Shown: positions 1 through 8,737 of the stretch, piece after piece
How the letters are laid out: each line of letters begins with the position of its first letter
How positions within the stretch are numbered: position 1 is the stretch's first letter
Source: Streptosporangium carneum
Lineage (GTDB): Bacteria > Actinomycetota > Actinomycetes > Streptosporangiales > Streptosporangiaceae
DNA: 64,000 nucleotides
Assembly: GCF_027922005.1 (NCBI RefSeq)
Contig: NZ_BSEV01000018.1
Span: 1-64,000, forward strand
Direction: 5' to 3'
Translations under genes and position numbers: made by a program
The notes under the pieces: model-generated
The model's database searches: none
What the model was told of the DNA's origin: nothing
The model's input: the letters and a program-made list of their open reading frames with translations, nothing else

Positions 1-34
1 GTCGTCGCGGCGGCTTCGGCCGTGGCCGTCGTGT

Positions 35-1639
35 TCAGCCGTGGCCGTCGTGGAGGGCGGGCCTGCCGGGCGACCGGCCTGGCTCGGTGACGACGAACTG
101 CCCCATCATGCCCTGGTCCTCGTGGTAGAGGAGGTGGCAGTGGAACATGTAGGGGGTGTTCGGGTCGGCCTGGTCGCCGAAGCGCACCGCGACGCGGATC
201 GGAACCTGCCGGGGAGCGTAGATCGTGTCCTTCCAGCCGCGCAGTTCGGGAGGCGGGGCGGCGCCGCCGACCGACAGGACCTGGAACCGGGTGCCGTGCG
301 CGTGGAAGTTGTGCGGGAGGAGGTCGGTGCTGACGATCTCCCAGACCTCGGTGACGCCCCTGGCGACCCCGAAGTCGATCCGGCTCATGTCCATCACCCT
401 GTCGTTGATCATGAAGTTGGCCAGCTCGAACCGGCGGTCGACCCGGCCGTCCGCCGAGCCGATCCGGGGCGGCTCCGCCAGGACGCCGGGCAGGGCGGGG
501 GAGGGCGTCAGCCGGGGGGCGGCCCGCAGTTCCAGAACGTCCAGGGTGTCGTCGCCGCCGGTGAGGCGGGAGGTCCAGAAGTCGGCGCCGAGCTCGGGCG
601 GGTGACTGCGCAGCACCAGCCGCTCCGAGGGGCGCATGGTCACCACGATCTCGGCGCGTTCTCCCGGTGAGAGCTGTATCCGGTCGGTGGTGTGCGGCGC
701 GGGCAGCAGGCCGCCGTCGGTGCCGACGAGCGCGAACGGCCGCCCGTCGGACAGCCCGAACCGGTAGGTCCGGGCGTTGGACGCGTTGAGCAGGCGTAAC
801 CGCGTCCGTTCCGCGGTGACGTCGTGGTACGGCGCGATCGTGCCGTTGACCAGGACGGTGTCTCCGAGGACGCCGACCCCGCCGATCAGCCGGCTGGCCT
901 CGTCGAACCGGTTGTCGCCGTCGAAGTTCTTGTCCTGCACGATGACCGGGACGTCGTCGACTCCGTACCGTCCGGGCAGCCCCGGCGGCCCGCCCGAGGG
1001 GTCGTCGACGATGAACATTCCGGCCATGCCGCGGTAGACGTGCTGACCGGTCCGGCCGTGCGGGTGAGGGTGGTACCAGAGCGTGGCGGCGGGCTGGTCG
1101 ATCCGCCAGCTCGGGGACCAGGTCGCGCCGACGCGGATCGGCTGGTGCGGTCCGCCGTCCATCGAGGCGGGCAGATGCATGCCGTGCCAGTGCACGGTGG
1201 TGGTCTCGGTCAGCTCGTTGCGCACGTTGACCACGACCGTCTCACCTCTGGCCGCGCGCAGCGTCGGTCCGAGGTGGCCGTTGTCGAACCCCCACGTGGG
1301 GGTCGGCCTGCCGGGACGCAGCCGCCGGCTTCCGACGGCGGCGCGCAGATCGAACACGCGCCGCCCCGACCCGTCGCGGCGGCCGGTGTCCAGCGGAGGG
1401 ACGGCCAGGCGGTTGACGAAGCGGATCGTGCCCGCGGTGTCGATGTCCGAGGTCGTCCACAGCCACGCCGCCCCCGCGGCGCAGGCCGCGATCGTCGCCG
1501 ACGTTCCGATCAACCCTGCTTTGAGCAGACGTCGCCGGGTGAGCCGTCGCGGCGTCGCCGACGCGGTGGGGGGCGGGGCGGGAGGCGGTGTCGTCGGCTG
1601 GGCGTCCGCCGCCCGCGGGTCCTCATGCGGCTTGGTCAA
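35..1639 (-). CDS. Tat-exported multicopper oxidase
   Basis: This gene encodes a 534-aa three-domain multicopper oxidase, a family that oxidises phenols or metal ions while reducing O2 to water. All four copper motifs are visible: HWHG at residues 150-153, WYHPHPHG around 188-195, HNFHAHGT near the C terminus, and HCHLLYHEDQGM, whose Met is the likely type 1 axial ligand. The N terminus has a proline-rich stretch, then the twin-arginine motif RRRLLKAG (36-42) and a hydrophobic run, so Tat export is expected. The start is TTG; no ATG or GTG nearby keeps the Tat motif, and a GGGACGG stretch lies just upstream. The gene stands alone, facing the left edge. A role in copper tolerance or phenol oxidation cannot be decided from sequence. 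Confidence 0.9.
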   Translation of the reverse strand: MTKPHEDPRAADAQPTTPPPAPPPTASATPRRLTRRRLLKAGLIGTSATIAACAAGAAWLWTTSDIDTAGTIRFVNRLAVPPLDTGRRDGSGRRVFDLRAAVGSRRLRPGRPTPTWGFDNGHLGPTLRAARGETVVVNVRNELTETTTVHWHGMHLPASMDGGPHQPIRVGATWSPSWRIDQPAATLWYHPHPHGRTGQHVYRGMAGMFIVDDPSGGPPGLPGRYGVDDVPVIVQDKNFDGDNRFDEASRLIGGVGVLGDTVLVNGTIAPYHDVTAERTRLRLLNASNARTYRFGLSDGRPFALVGTDGGLLPAPHTTDRIQLSPGERAEIVVTMRPSERLVLRSHPPELGADFWTSRLTGGDDTLDVLELRAAPRLTPSPALPGVLAEPPRIGSADGRVDRRFELANFMINDRVMDMSRIDFGVARGVTEVWEIVSTDLLPHNFHAHGTRFQVLSVGGAAPPPELRGWKDTIYAPRQVPIRVAVRFGDQADPNTPYMFHCHLLYHEDQGMMGQFVVTEPGRSPGRPALHDGHG

Positions 1640-1962
1640 TGTTGCCGTCCCGGTCGGGTCCGTGGGTCGGCGCCCGCCGGCGGCGGCCGCCTTCGATGTC
1701 GTCGCGGATCAGCGGTGGATCGGCTCGGACGTCCCGTCGAGCCGGAGGCGTGGGCGGCGGCGGCCCGCGGCCGGGGGTCCCGCGTGACGGCGGGACCGGT
1801 CTCCGGGCCGCCGTCGGCGGTGACCGCGCCCCCGAGGGGAACGGCGGTGACCGCCCTCCCGTAGGGCACGCGTGATCCACCGCTGGAACGTGCCATGGAG
1901 GAGGGCGCCCTGGTGAGCGGACCGGGGGCGAGGCGCCGACCCCGGTGGGAGCACGATCGTGC
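1640..1962. other. Intergenic region upstream of the multicopper oxidase
   Basis: This 323-bp GC-rich gap lies between the monooxygenase stop and the oxidase start. It must carry the oxidase promoter, but I see no clear -35/-10 pair, operator or hairpin. Short ORFs on both strands look like GC-driven artefacts. Confidence 0.4.
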
Positions 1963-3186
1963 CTACGTCCTGCTGGCCGAGCGCTGGGTCTCGGCGGTGA
2001 CCGGGGCGGCCCAGTCGATGCGGTAGCGCTGCTCGCCGCCGAGGGTCTTCTCCGGGTTGAGGAAGGTCTTCATCGCGATGGGCATCATCAGGCCCATCAT
2101 CGCGATGGCCACGGGACCGAGCGCCTTGCTGTTGTTGGTCTTCGCGGCGCGCGCGGCGACCTTCTCGACCCTGTCGCGGCGGAGTTTCTCGTAGGCGGCG
2201 AACGCGGACGTCACGTCGGGGAGGTCACGCAGGCAGCGCGCCAGCTGGATGGCGCTCTCCATGGCGAGCGAGGCTCCCTGCCCCGAGCTGGAGGAGGGCG
2301 CGTGCACGGAGTCGCCGACCAGCACCAGGCGGCCGCGGTACCAGTGGGGCAGCTTCGGCATGATCTCCAGCGAGCCGAGGGTGACCAGCTGGTCGGCACT
2401 GGTGTGCTGGAGCAGCTCGCGCCCCGGCACGTCGTCGGCGAAGATCTCGCGCAGGCGCTTCAGCCACTCGGCGGTCGGCGTCTTGCGCATCTGGGCGATC
2501 GACATCGGCTCCTTGTGCGGGACGTTGCCGAACCACGCGGTCGTGCCGTCCGGCTGCGCCCAGTAGCCCAGGAACGCCCGCTTGCCGAAGGAGAAGTAGG
2601 CGGCGTCCGACGCCCCGCGGATCGAGACGTCGGCCGCGGCGCCGAAGTTCAGGAGGGGGACGTGGTCGGGGCCGGGGGCCTTCGGGTCGATCAGCTTCCT
2701 GACCGTGGACCTGATGCCGTCCGCGCCGATGAGCACGTCTCCGGTCGCGGTGCTGCCGTCGGCGAACCGCGCGGTGACGCCGGTCGGCGTCTCGTCGACG
2801 CCGACGAGACGCTTGCCGTACTCGAGCCTGACGCCGTGCGCCACGGCGTGGTCGTGCAGGGCCCGGTAGAGGTCGGGCCGCCATAACGCGCGGCTGGGCT
2901 GCAGGCCGGTCAGGGCGGGGAACTCGCCCATCGGCCTGCCGCGGCCGTCCGTCATGATCGTGCGGTTCATCGGCAGGCCGATGGTCCGCACCGCCTCGTC
3001 CGCGCCGATGATCCGCAGCGCGTCGAGCCCGTTCGGCGCGATCGTGAGCTGGCCGCCGACGCCGTCGGCCGTGGTCGTGTACGCCTCGTAGACGGTCGAC
3101 TCGATGCCGGCCCGCTGCAGTGCCATAGCCGCGACCGGACCGGCGATCCCGCCGCCGATGACCAGTGCTGTCCTGACTGCTGTCAT
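1963..3186 (-). CDS. FAD-dependent monooxygenase (TetX/PHBH-like)
   Basis: This is a 407-aa group A flavoprotein monooxygenase, which uses NAD(P)H and O2 to hydroxylate an aromatic or polyketide-like substrate. It has the N-terminal Rossmann motif GGGIAGPVAAMALQRAG (about residues 11-27), the central GADGIRSTVR motif, and the FAD-ribityl motif GDSVHAPSSSSGQGASLAME around residue 290. The length suits the TetX/kynurenine-monooxygenase-like family. Its ATG overlaps the stop of the upstream PadR gene (ATGA), so the two are translationally coupled. PadR partners often handle small toxic aromatics or antibiotics, so detoxification is a reasonable inference. The substrate is unknown. Confidence 0.88.
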   Translation of the reverse strand: MTAVRTALVIGGGIAGPVAAMALQRAGIESTVYEAYTTTADGVGGQLTIAPNGLDALRIIGADEAVRTIGLPMNRTIMTDGRGRPMGEFPALTGLQPSRALWRPDLYRALHDHAVAHGVRLEYGKRLVGVDETPTGVTARFADGSTATGDVLIGADGIRSTVRKLIDPKAPGPDHVPLLNFGAAADVSIRGASDAAYFSFGKRAFLGYWAQPDGTTAWFGNVPHKEPMSIAQMRKTPTAEWLKRLREIFADDVPGRELLQHTSADQLVTLGSLEIMPKLPHWYRGRLVLVGDSVHAPSSSSGQGASLAMESAIQLARCLRDLPDVTSAFAAYEKLRRDRVEKVAARAAKTNNSKALGPVAIAMMGLMMPIAMKTFLNPEKTLGGEQRYRIDWAAPVTAETQRSASRT

Positions 3187-3779
3187 GTTCGACTCCCGAA
3201 GATCTCCTGCCAGGCCCGGACGTAGTCGGGCTGCTTGAGCGACTCGATCAGTTGCGTGATGAAGGTGCGTTCGGCGTCCAGCACCGCGAGCCGGTACTCC
3301 TCCTCGACCAGGAACACCCAGGTGACGCCGCCGTCGACGGCGCCCCGCACGCTGGCGCGGATCTCGGCGGCCTCGGCGGTCAACGCCGCCAGCCGCCGGT
3401 CGAGCAGCTCGGCCGCCTCGGTGGGGGAGAGCAGGCTCAGCAACGACAGGGCGACCCCGAAGTGCGGGTATTCGTGCCGTGGCGCGGAGACCAGCTCTCG
3501 CATCCAGTTGTAGAACTCCTGCCGGCCCTCCTCGGTGAGGGCGTAGACGGTGCGCTCGGGCCGCTGGGTGTCGCGCACCGTCTCCTGCTCGATGATGAAG
3601 CCGGCCTTCCTCAGCTGCTCGACCACCATGTAGAGCGAGCCTCGGTTGTACTTGAAACTGCGGTCCTTGCCGTGCTCCTGCAACCGCCGACCCATCTCGT
3701 ACGGATGCATCGGCTCGGCCAGGAGCTCGGCGAGCACCGCCAGTGCGAGCGGGTTGGCCACCTTGCGTCGCTTCTCCAC
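3183..3779 (-). CDS. PadR-family transcriptional regulator
   Basis: This 198-aa protein has an N-terminal winged helix typical of PadR: residues 8-85 include LAVLAELLAEPMHPYEMGRRL, then a wing segment with SLYMVVEQLRKAGFI. A long C-terminal helical part (Vir_C-like, residues 95-190) is the usual dimerisation and ligand module. It starts at GTG. It heads a two-gene operon with the FAD monooxygenase, and the upstream DNA holds a strong promoter with two direct repeats, so it probably represses its own operon until a ligand binds. Confidence 0.9.
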   Translation of the reverse strand: MEKRRKVANPLALAVLAELLAEPMHPYEMGRRLQEHGKDRSFKYNRGSLYMVVEQLRKAGFIIEQETVRDTQRPERTVYALTEEGRQEFYNWMRELVSAPRHEYPHFGVALSLLSLLSPTEAAELLDRRLAALTAEAAEIRASVRGAVDGGVTWVFLVEEEYRLAVLDAERTFITQLIESLKQPDYVRAWQEIFGSRT

Positions 3780-3795
3780 GACGCCCCCATTCCTT

Positions 3796-3840
3796 TAGTC
3801 AGTTACAACTATCTAGAGTTTTCTAGTCAGTGTCAACTAT
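3796..3840 (-). promoter_or_regulatory. PadR operon promoter with two direct-repeat operators
   Basis: Read on the minus strand, this segment has TTGACA (3831-3836), a 17-bp spacer and GATAGT, a near-consensus sigma-70-type promoter for padR and the monooxygenase. Two copies of a 17-mer, TAGTCAGTTACAACTAT (3796-3812) and TAGTCAGTGTCAACTAT (3824-3840), are 28 bp apart and differ at two positions. They flank or overlap the -35 and -10, which fits autorepression by PadR. An extra CAACT/AGTTG inverted pair lies at 3835-3846. Confidence 0.6.
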
Positions 3841-4014
3841 TCAGTTGTGACGACGCCCGCCGAAGCGGTGTCAGGAGAATCCTCCGGCACGACGGCGGGA
3901 TCCGCAGAACGCCGCCGTCGCGGGCGTCGCCGGCGGGACGACCGTGCCGCCCGTGACGGCGACCGCGCCGCCGAGGGCGTCGCGCGGGCAGGGCGGAGCC
4001 GTAGGGTGGCCCGG

Positions 4015-4746
4015 GTGGAGAGGCATATCGCGTTCGAGCGCCTGCGCAACTTTCGTGACATGGGCGGTTACCGCACCGAGGACGGCCGGTCGGTGCGGTG
4101 GGGCCGCCTGTACCGGTCCGACTCGCTGTCCAAGCTGCGGGGCGAGGACTGGACCCGCTTTCTCGCCCTGGGGGTGCGCACGGTGATCGACCTGCGCTAC
4201 CCCTGGGAGGTCGAGGCCAGGGGGCGGGTGCCCCACTTCGACGGGCTCGTCTACCACAATCTCAGCGTCGAACACCGGCCCTACGACCAGGCGGAGCTCG
4301 GCCCGGACGTCGGCGTCGCCCGTTTCCTCGCCGACAGGTACGCGGAGGTCGCCCTCGACGGGGTCGAGGAGCTGGGGCGGGCGCTGGAGGTCGTCGCCTC
4401 GGACGACGGCGCTCCGCTGGTCATCCACTGCGCCTCGGGCAAGGACCGCACCGGCCTGCTCGCCGCTCTCGTCCTGTCCCTGCTGGGGGTCGACGAGGAC
4501 GCCGTCGTCGCCGACTTCGCGCTCACCCAGCTCGCCGCCGACCGGTTGGCCGCCGACTGGCGCGCCGACCATCCGGGACGGACGCTGAAGTGGCCCGGTT
4601 ACGGCCAGGCGCCGGGCGAGATCATGCGTCTCTTCCTGGCGGACCTGGCCGCGGAGCACGGCTCGGTCAGGGGCTACGCCGCCGATCGGCTGGGCGTCGG
4701 CGACGACCTGGTCGCGGCGTTGCGCGCGCGGCTCCTGGAGCCGTGA
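4015..4746 (+). CDS. Tyrosine-protein phosphatase (Y_phosphatase3 type)
   Basis: This is a 243-aa atypical tyrosine or dual-specificity phosphatase. It has the signature loop HCASGKDRTG (138-147; nucleophile Cys139, Arg145) and the family N terminus with RNFRDMGGY and RLYRSDSL. I chose the GTG at 4015 because the family homology begins there and a TAGGGT box (4002-4007) lies 7 nt upstream, the pattern of a leaderless transcript. A longer reading from 3847 would add 56 low-complexity residues and run into the PadR promoter. It is monocistronic and convergent with the formamidase gene. Its target, protein or phosphoinositide, is unknown. Confidence 0.85.
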   Translation: MERHIAFERLRNFRDMGGYRTEDGRSVRWGRLYRSDSLSKLRGEDWTRFLALGVRTVIDLRYPWEVEARGRVPHFDGLVYHNLSVEHRPYDQAELGPDVGVARFLADRYAEVALDGVEELGRALEVVASDDGAPLVIHCASGKDRTGLLAALVLSLLGVDEDAVVADFALTQLAADRLAADWRADHPGRTLKWPGYGQAPGEIMRLFLADLAAEHGSVRGYAADRLGVGDDLVAALRARLLEP

Positions 4747-4755
4747 CCGCCCGCT

Positions 4756-4792
4756 TCGAGGAGCGCGGGGAACCTCGAGGAGCGCGGGGAAC
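4756..4792. repeat. Tandem 18-bp repeat between convergent genes
   Basis: TCGAGGAGCGCGGGGAAC occurs twice, at 4756-4773 and 4775-4792, a perfect copy with period 19. A partial third unit follows. It sits between the convergent phosphatase and formamidase genes. No function is apparent. Confidence 0.6.
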
Positions 4793-4807
4793 TTCGGGAA
4801 CGACGTC

Positions 4808-5491
4808 CTAGGACACGAGGGCGGTCAGTTCCCGCAGGACGATCGGCCAGGCTTCGCTTTCCGGGTCGATGAGGACGAAGTGGCCGGCGTCGGGGATCCG
4901 CGCCAGTGAGGTCGCCGGGTGGGCGGAGACGTAGGACTCCGAGACGTCGAGGGGGACGCGCTCGTCGCCGGCGCCGTGCACGATCGTCACCCGGCCCGGC
5001 CGCCCGGGCAGTCGTACCGGGTCGAGGGCGGCCCGGTCGTCCGGCGGACCGCCGAGGAAGTCGGCCACCGCGCCGTCGTCGAGGTCCAGCCGGTGCGCGA
5101 GCCGCAGGTCGGCGACCGGGGCGAGAGCGAGGACGGCGACGTCGTCCGGTGCGGCGCACAGGGCGAGGTGACCGCCGGCCGAGTGGCCGACGACCACTGA
5201 CGGGCCGATCTCGCCGAGCGCGCTCCGGACGTCGTCCAACGTCGGCCCGGGGCGGCCGGGCTCGCGGCGGTACTCGATCGAGGCGACGTTCCACCCCGCT
5301 CCGCGCAGCGCGTTCGCCATGGGCCGCAGGTGGGCCCGGTCGTATTCGGGACGCCAGAACCCGCCGTGGATCAGCGCCACCGTGGGGCCCTCGGAGTGCC
5401 AGAGGTCGGCCACCTGGTCGGCGTCCTCGCCGTACCGCAGGGTTCGGTCGGGGCCCGGTGCCGGGCGGGTCAGTACGGAACGGTCTTCCAT
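4808..5491 (-). CDS. Kynurenine formamidase (alpha/beta hydrolase)
   Basis: This 227-aa alpha/beta hydrolase probably hydrolyses N-formylkynurenine to kynurenine and formate. It has the oxyanion-hole motif HGGFW (42-46) typical of the eukaryote-like formamidases, nucleophile Ser104 in GHSAGG, Asp176 in HGAGDERVP and His204 in DAGHF. ATG follows a GGAG ribosome-binding site. It lies downstream of kynureninase on the same strand, with the remnant of a third kynurenine gene between them, and this context supports the specific call over a generic esterase. No tryptophan 2,3-dioxygenase gene is in the window. Confidence 0.8.
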   Translation of the reverse strand: MEDRSVLTRPAPGPDRTLRYGEDADQVADLWHSEGPTVALIHGGFWRPEYDRAHLRPMANALRGAGWNVASIEYRREPGRPGPTLDDVRSALGEIGPSVVVGHSAGGHLALCAAPDDVAVLALAPVADLRLAHRLDLDDGAVADFLGGPPDDRAALDPVRLPGRPGRVTIVHGAGDERVPLDVSESYVSAHPATSLARIPDAGHFVLIDPESEAWPIVLRELTALVS

Positions 5492-5624
5492 GAATCGTCT
5501 CCGGGAAGGCGGTGTGATGTCGGACCAGGGTGGTGACGGCGCGCGGACCGGCCGGAAAGCCTGCCCGGGGACGCCGGTGAGCCCGCGGGGCGGGCCCGGC
5601 GGAGGCAGGAGTCCCCGGGCCGCG

Positions 5625-5940
5625 TCACGACACGCGTCCGATCCCGGCCACGCCGGCCGCGATCACCCCGGCGAGCACGGCGGCCCCCGCGATCAGCCGC
5701 TGCCGCCTGCGCACCCGGCGTTCGACCTGAGCGTAGGGCACCGTGGAGAACGGCACCAGCTCATGCCGCGACGCGTACCGGCCGGGCGGCGCCCGTTCCA
5801 GCCGGTGCTCGATCCCCTTGGCCGGCCGGAACACCGGCGAGGCGACCTTGTCGCGCGTCTCGGTGAAGTCGGCCGGCGCCGTCTCGGCGATCGCGTCGGC
5901 CGAGCGGATCGCGTCGCGAGGCCGGGACAGGGGATGTCAT
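5625..5940 (-). pseudogene. 3' remnant of kynurenine 3-monooxygenase
   Basis: An open frame after the kynureninase stop encodes about 100 residues that resemble the C terminus of kynurenine 3-monooxygenase, with blocks such as ADAIAETAPADFTETRDKVA and SRHELVPFSTVPYAQV and a C-terminal membrane segment (LIAGAAVLAGVIAAGVAG). The FAD-binding N-terminal part of roughly 350 residues is absent. The only ATG, which overlaps the kynureninase stop as ATGA, opens a different frame and stops at 5761. The likely history is a kynU-kmo overlap followed by an out-of-frame internal deletion. Identification rests on remembered family motifs, not an alignment. Confidence 0.65.
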
Positions 5941-7217
5941 GACCTCTCCTGGACGCAGTCGGCCAGTGCGGCGGCGGCGCGCCAGCAGTCGTGGTAGCTC
6001 GAGTAGAGCGGGGTCGGCGCGACCCGGACGACGTCCGGCTCGCGGGCGTCGGTGACGACCCCGTGCTCCCGGCGCAGCCGCCGGGTCAGCTCGGCGGCGC
6101 TGCCGTGGTCGATCCGCAGGGACAGCTGGCACCCGCGGCGGGCCGGGTCGCGCGGGGTGACCACGCTGATCGGCCGGGTCGCGGTGACCTCGTCGAGCAG
6201 GCTCTCCAGGTATCCGGTGAGCCGCACGCTGCGGGCCCGCAGCTCGGCCATCCCCACCTGGTCGAACAGGTTGAGCGAGGTGCGCACCGGGCCCATCGCG
6301 TAGATCGGCGGGTTGGAGATCTGCCAGGCGTCGGCGCTGGCGGGCGGCCGGGAGACCGGGGCCATCTGGAAGCGGGTCCGCTGCTCGGTGCTCCACCAGC
6401 CCTCGAACCGCTGCAGCGCGGGGTCGCCCAGGTGCCGCTGGTGGACGAAGACACCGCCGAGGGCGCCGGGTCCCGAGTTGAGGTACTTGTAGGAGCACCA
6501 GGCGGCGAAGTCCGGCCCCCACTCGTGCAGCTTCAGCGGAACGTTCCCGGCGGCGTGCGCGAGGTCCCATCCCACGATCGCGCCGGCCGCGTGCCCGGCC
6601 GCGGTGATCGCGGGAATGTCCATGAGCTCGCCGGTGAGGTAGTTGACCCCGCCGAGCATCACCAGCGCGACCGTGTCGCCCTCGCGCTCCAGGAAGTCGA
6701 GGACGTCCTGGCCGCCGCCGAGCCGCACCACGGCGGTGTCGGGGTCGAGGCCGTGGAAGCGGGCCTGGCTGCGTACCGCGTAACTGTCGGAGGGGAAGGC
6801 GGTGTCCTCGATGACGATCCGGGTCCGCTCGCCTCGCGGTCGGTAGAACGACACCATCAGCAGGTGCAGGTTGACCGTCAGCGAGTTCATGATCACGGTC
6901 TCTTCCGGCAGCGCGCCGACCAGCCGGGCGGCCGGTCCGGTGAGCTGCTCGTGGTACGGCACCCAGGGGCGTTCCGCCTCCAGGTGGCCCTCGACGCCGA
7001 GCCTGGCCCAGGAGGCCAGGTCCTCCAGCAGCTCCGCCTGGGTCGCCCGGGGCTGCAGGCCGAGCGAGTTGCCGGCCAGGTAGGCGCTGTCGGGATGGGC
7101 GCCCCCCTCGGCGGGCGGAACGAGGAAGAGGTCCCGGTGGCCGGGGTCCTCGGCGTCGCGCCGCAGCGCGTCCTCTTCCGTCGACGTCAGCGGGCCGGAT
7201 TTCAACGGGTGGATCAT
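5937..7217 (-). CDS. kynU: Kynureninase
   Basis: This 426-aa PLP enzyme cleaves kynurenine to anthranilate and alanine, or 3-hydroxykynurenine to 3-hydroxyanthranilate. Diagnostic features are the NSLGLQPR segment (50-57), GWDLAHA (216-222) containing the PLP-ring Asp, and the Schiff-base lysine K244 in CSYKYLN. The length is typical. It starts at ATG (7217) and ends in an ATGA overlap with the remnant of kynurenine monooxygenase. With that gene broken, the local pathway should stop at kynurenine to anthranilate. Confidence 0.93.
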   Translation of the reverse strand: MIHPLKSGPLTSTEEDALRRDAEDPGHRDLFLVPPAEGGAHPDSAYLAGNSLGLQPRATQAELLEDLASWARLGVEGHLEAERPWVPYHEQLTGPAARLVGALPEETVIMNSLTVNLHLLMVSFYRPRGERTRIVIEDTAFPSDSYAVRSQARFHGLDPDTAVVRLGGGQDVLDFLEREGDTVALVMLGGVNYLTGELMDIPAITAAGHAAGAIVGWDLAHAAGNVPLKLHEWGPDFAAWCSYKYLNSGPGALGGVFVHQRHLGDPALQRFEGWWSTEQRTRFQMAPVSRPPASADAWQISNPPIYAMGPVRTSLNLFDQVGMAELRARSVRLTGYLESLLDEVTATRPISVVTPRDPARRGCQLSLRIDHGSAAELTRRLRREHGVVTDAREPDVVRVAPTPLYSSYHDCWRAAAALADCVQERS

Positions 7218-7545
7218 GTCCGTCTCTCTCTTCGCATGCGGGTTCTGGCCGGCCGCGGCTCGGGTGAGATCATCCGGGCCCTGTCACGTTCCAGCCATGC
7301 CAGGCCGTTGGAGCCGCTGCCGGGCTCGACGCCGTCCCGGACGCCTCTCCCAGCTCGCCACCCCATGATGGTGGTGCGCCACGGACTAAAGGAATGCCAC
7401 ATCAATGGCCATGCCGAGATGTAAGCATTGATTGGCGTCGATATTTCAGCTTTCGCCTTCCGAACGAAAAGAGTCCCGTAGGGTCTCGCGCACGGGGCCG
7501 TGGAAGCGCTCGGCTCCCGGGAAGGGCGAAGCGGTCGTGACGACT
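7218..7545. other. Intergenic region upstream of kynU
   Basis: This 328-bp gap holds the kynU promoter and the end of the isochorismate synthase unit. An inverted pair, ATCAATG (7401-7407) and CATTGAT (7426-7432), separated by 18 nt lies in its AT-richer middle and could bind a regulator. No terminator hairpin stood out, and no gene is supported. Confidence 0.4.
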
Positions 7546-8682
7546 CTACGTCAGGGGGTTGAGGCCCAGCGCGTCCAGGAGGGTGCGGAACTTCGCCGAG
7601 GTCTCGGCGAGCTCGTCCTCGGGAACCGACCCCGCGACGATTCCCCCGCCCGCGAACAGGCGGACGCCGGTCCCGTTCACCTCGGCGCAGCGGATGGCGA
7701 CGGCCCACTCGCCGTCGCCTGAGGCGTCGCACCAGCCGACCATGCCGGTGTAGAAACCGCGGTCGAACGGCTCGATCTCGGCGATGGCGGCGCGGGCCGC
7801 GGCCCGGGGCGTGCCGCAGACGGCGGGCGTGGGGTGCAGGGCCACGGCCAGGTCGAGCGAGGTCGTGTCCGGGTCGGTGAGACGCCCCGTGACCCTGGTG
7901 GACAGGTGCCACATGGTGGCCGTGCAGACGAGCGACGGCTCCGAGGGCACGCTGAGCGCGCGGCAGTGCGGGGCGAGCGTGTCGGCCACCGCCTCGACGA
8001 CGACGGCGTGCTCCTGCTGGTCCTTGGCGGAGCAGAGCAGGGCCGCCGCGCGGCGGCGGTCCTCGGCCGGGTCGGCGCCGCGCGGGGCGGAGCCCGCGAG
8101 CGGGTTGGCGACCACCGCGGGACCGGAGCGGGAGACCAGGAGCTCCGGGCTGGCGCCCACGAGGGTCCTGCCCGCGGGCAACGGCACCGCGAAGACGTGG
8201 CCGTGCGGATCGCGGCCCGCCAGGCGGCGCACCATCGTCACGACGTCGACGGGCTCCTGCCGGGTCAGCTCGAGGGAGCGGGCGAGCACGACCTTGTCCA
8301 GGGTCCCCCGCTCCAGCAGGTCGAGCGCGCGCCGGACGCCCTTGAGGTGGTCGGCGGGGCTGGGCACGGGGACGATCCGCCACGGCGGGGCGGGCTCGGC
8401 GGCCGGGGTGTCGCAGGAGACGAACGGGTCGGCCCATCGGGTCCGCCCGGGCACGACGAGGTGCGCCGATCCCGGGTCGTCGAACGGCACCGCCCCGATG
8501 ACGAGGCTCGCTCTCTCGCGCACCCGGCCCGCCAGCTCGCGCAGCGTCGCCGCCGGGGCCACCACGTCGGCCACGCCCTGGCCGAGCAGGGTGTGCTGGG
8601 GGGAGGAGAACAGGCAGGAGAGGCCGGGACGGTATTCCTGGAGCAGCTCGGAGGCGGTGACCGCTTCGTATGCGATGGCCAA
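7546..8682 (-). CDS. Isochorismate synthase (DhbC/EntC-like)
   Basis: This 378-aa chorismate-binding enzyme converts chorismate to isochorismate, the first step to 2,3-dihydroxybenzoate or salicylate. Visible family blocks are KVVLARSLEL, LVGASPELLVSR, NPLAGSAPRG, HLSTRVTGRL, LHPTPAVCGTP and FDRGFYTGMVGW. It starts at TTG, behind a GGAAAGG ribosome-binding site about 6 nt away. An iron box with a candidate -10 inside it lies 37 bp upstream, so transcription should rise under iron starvation. It is divergent from the siderophore assembly operon. The partner genes for dihydroxybenzoate (isochorismatase, dehydrogenase, AMP ligase) are absent from the window. Confidence 0.92.
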   Translation of the reverse strand: MAIAYEAVTASELLQEYRPGLSCLFSSPQHTLLGQGVADVVAPAATLRELAGRVRERASLVIGAVPFDDPGSAHLVVPGRTRWADPFVSCDTPAAEPAPPWRIVPVPSPADHLKGVRRALDLLERGTLDKVVLARSLELTRQEPVDVVTMVRRLAGRDPHGHVFAVPLPAGRTLVGASPELLVSRSGPAVVANPLAGSAPRGADPAEDRRRAAALLCSAKDQQEHAVVVEAVADTLAPHCRALSVPSEPSLVCTATMWHLSTRVTGRLTDPDTTSLDLAVALHPTPAVCGTPRAAARAAIAEIEPFDRGFYTGMVGWCDASGDGEWAVAIRCAEVNGTGVRLFAGGGIVAGSVPEDELAETSAKFRTLLDALGLNPLT

Positions 8683-8718
8683 GACGGGCCTTTCCGGTGC
8701 ACGACCCCGCAGAGAAAC

Positions 8719-8737
8719 TTAGGTAAGGCTAACCTAA
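8719..8737 (-). promoter_or_regulatory. Iron box (DtxR/IdeR type) of isochorismate synthase
   Basis: TTAGGTAAGGCTAACCTAA is a near-perfect 19-bp DtxR/IdeR/DmdR palindrome. On the minus strand a TTGGCA -35 (8751-8756) is followed after 18 bp by TAGCCT inside the box, so repressor binding would cover the -10 of the isochorismate synthase promoter. Confidence 0.9.

Noticed and set aside
3847..4014. Long N terminus for the tyrosine phosphatase
   Set aside because: Low-complexity Arg/Ala sequence starting next to the PadR promoter; a leaderless GTG at 4015 fits family length.
5761..5940. Short frame starting at the ATG overlapping the kynU stop
   Set aside because: Its protein is Arg/Gly-rich nonsense; the neighbouring frame carries the KMO-like sequence, so the ATG is only the relic of the old start.
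4808..7217. Kynurenine genes as part of the siderophore pathway (anthranilate starter)
   Set aside because: No iron box controls them, a 328-bp gap separates them, and isochorismate synthase already points to a hydroxybenzoate starter.
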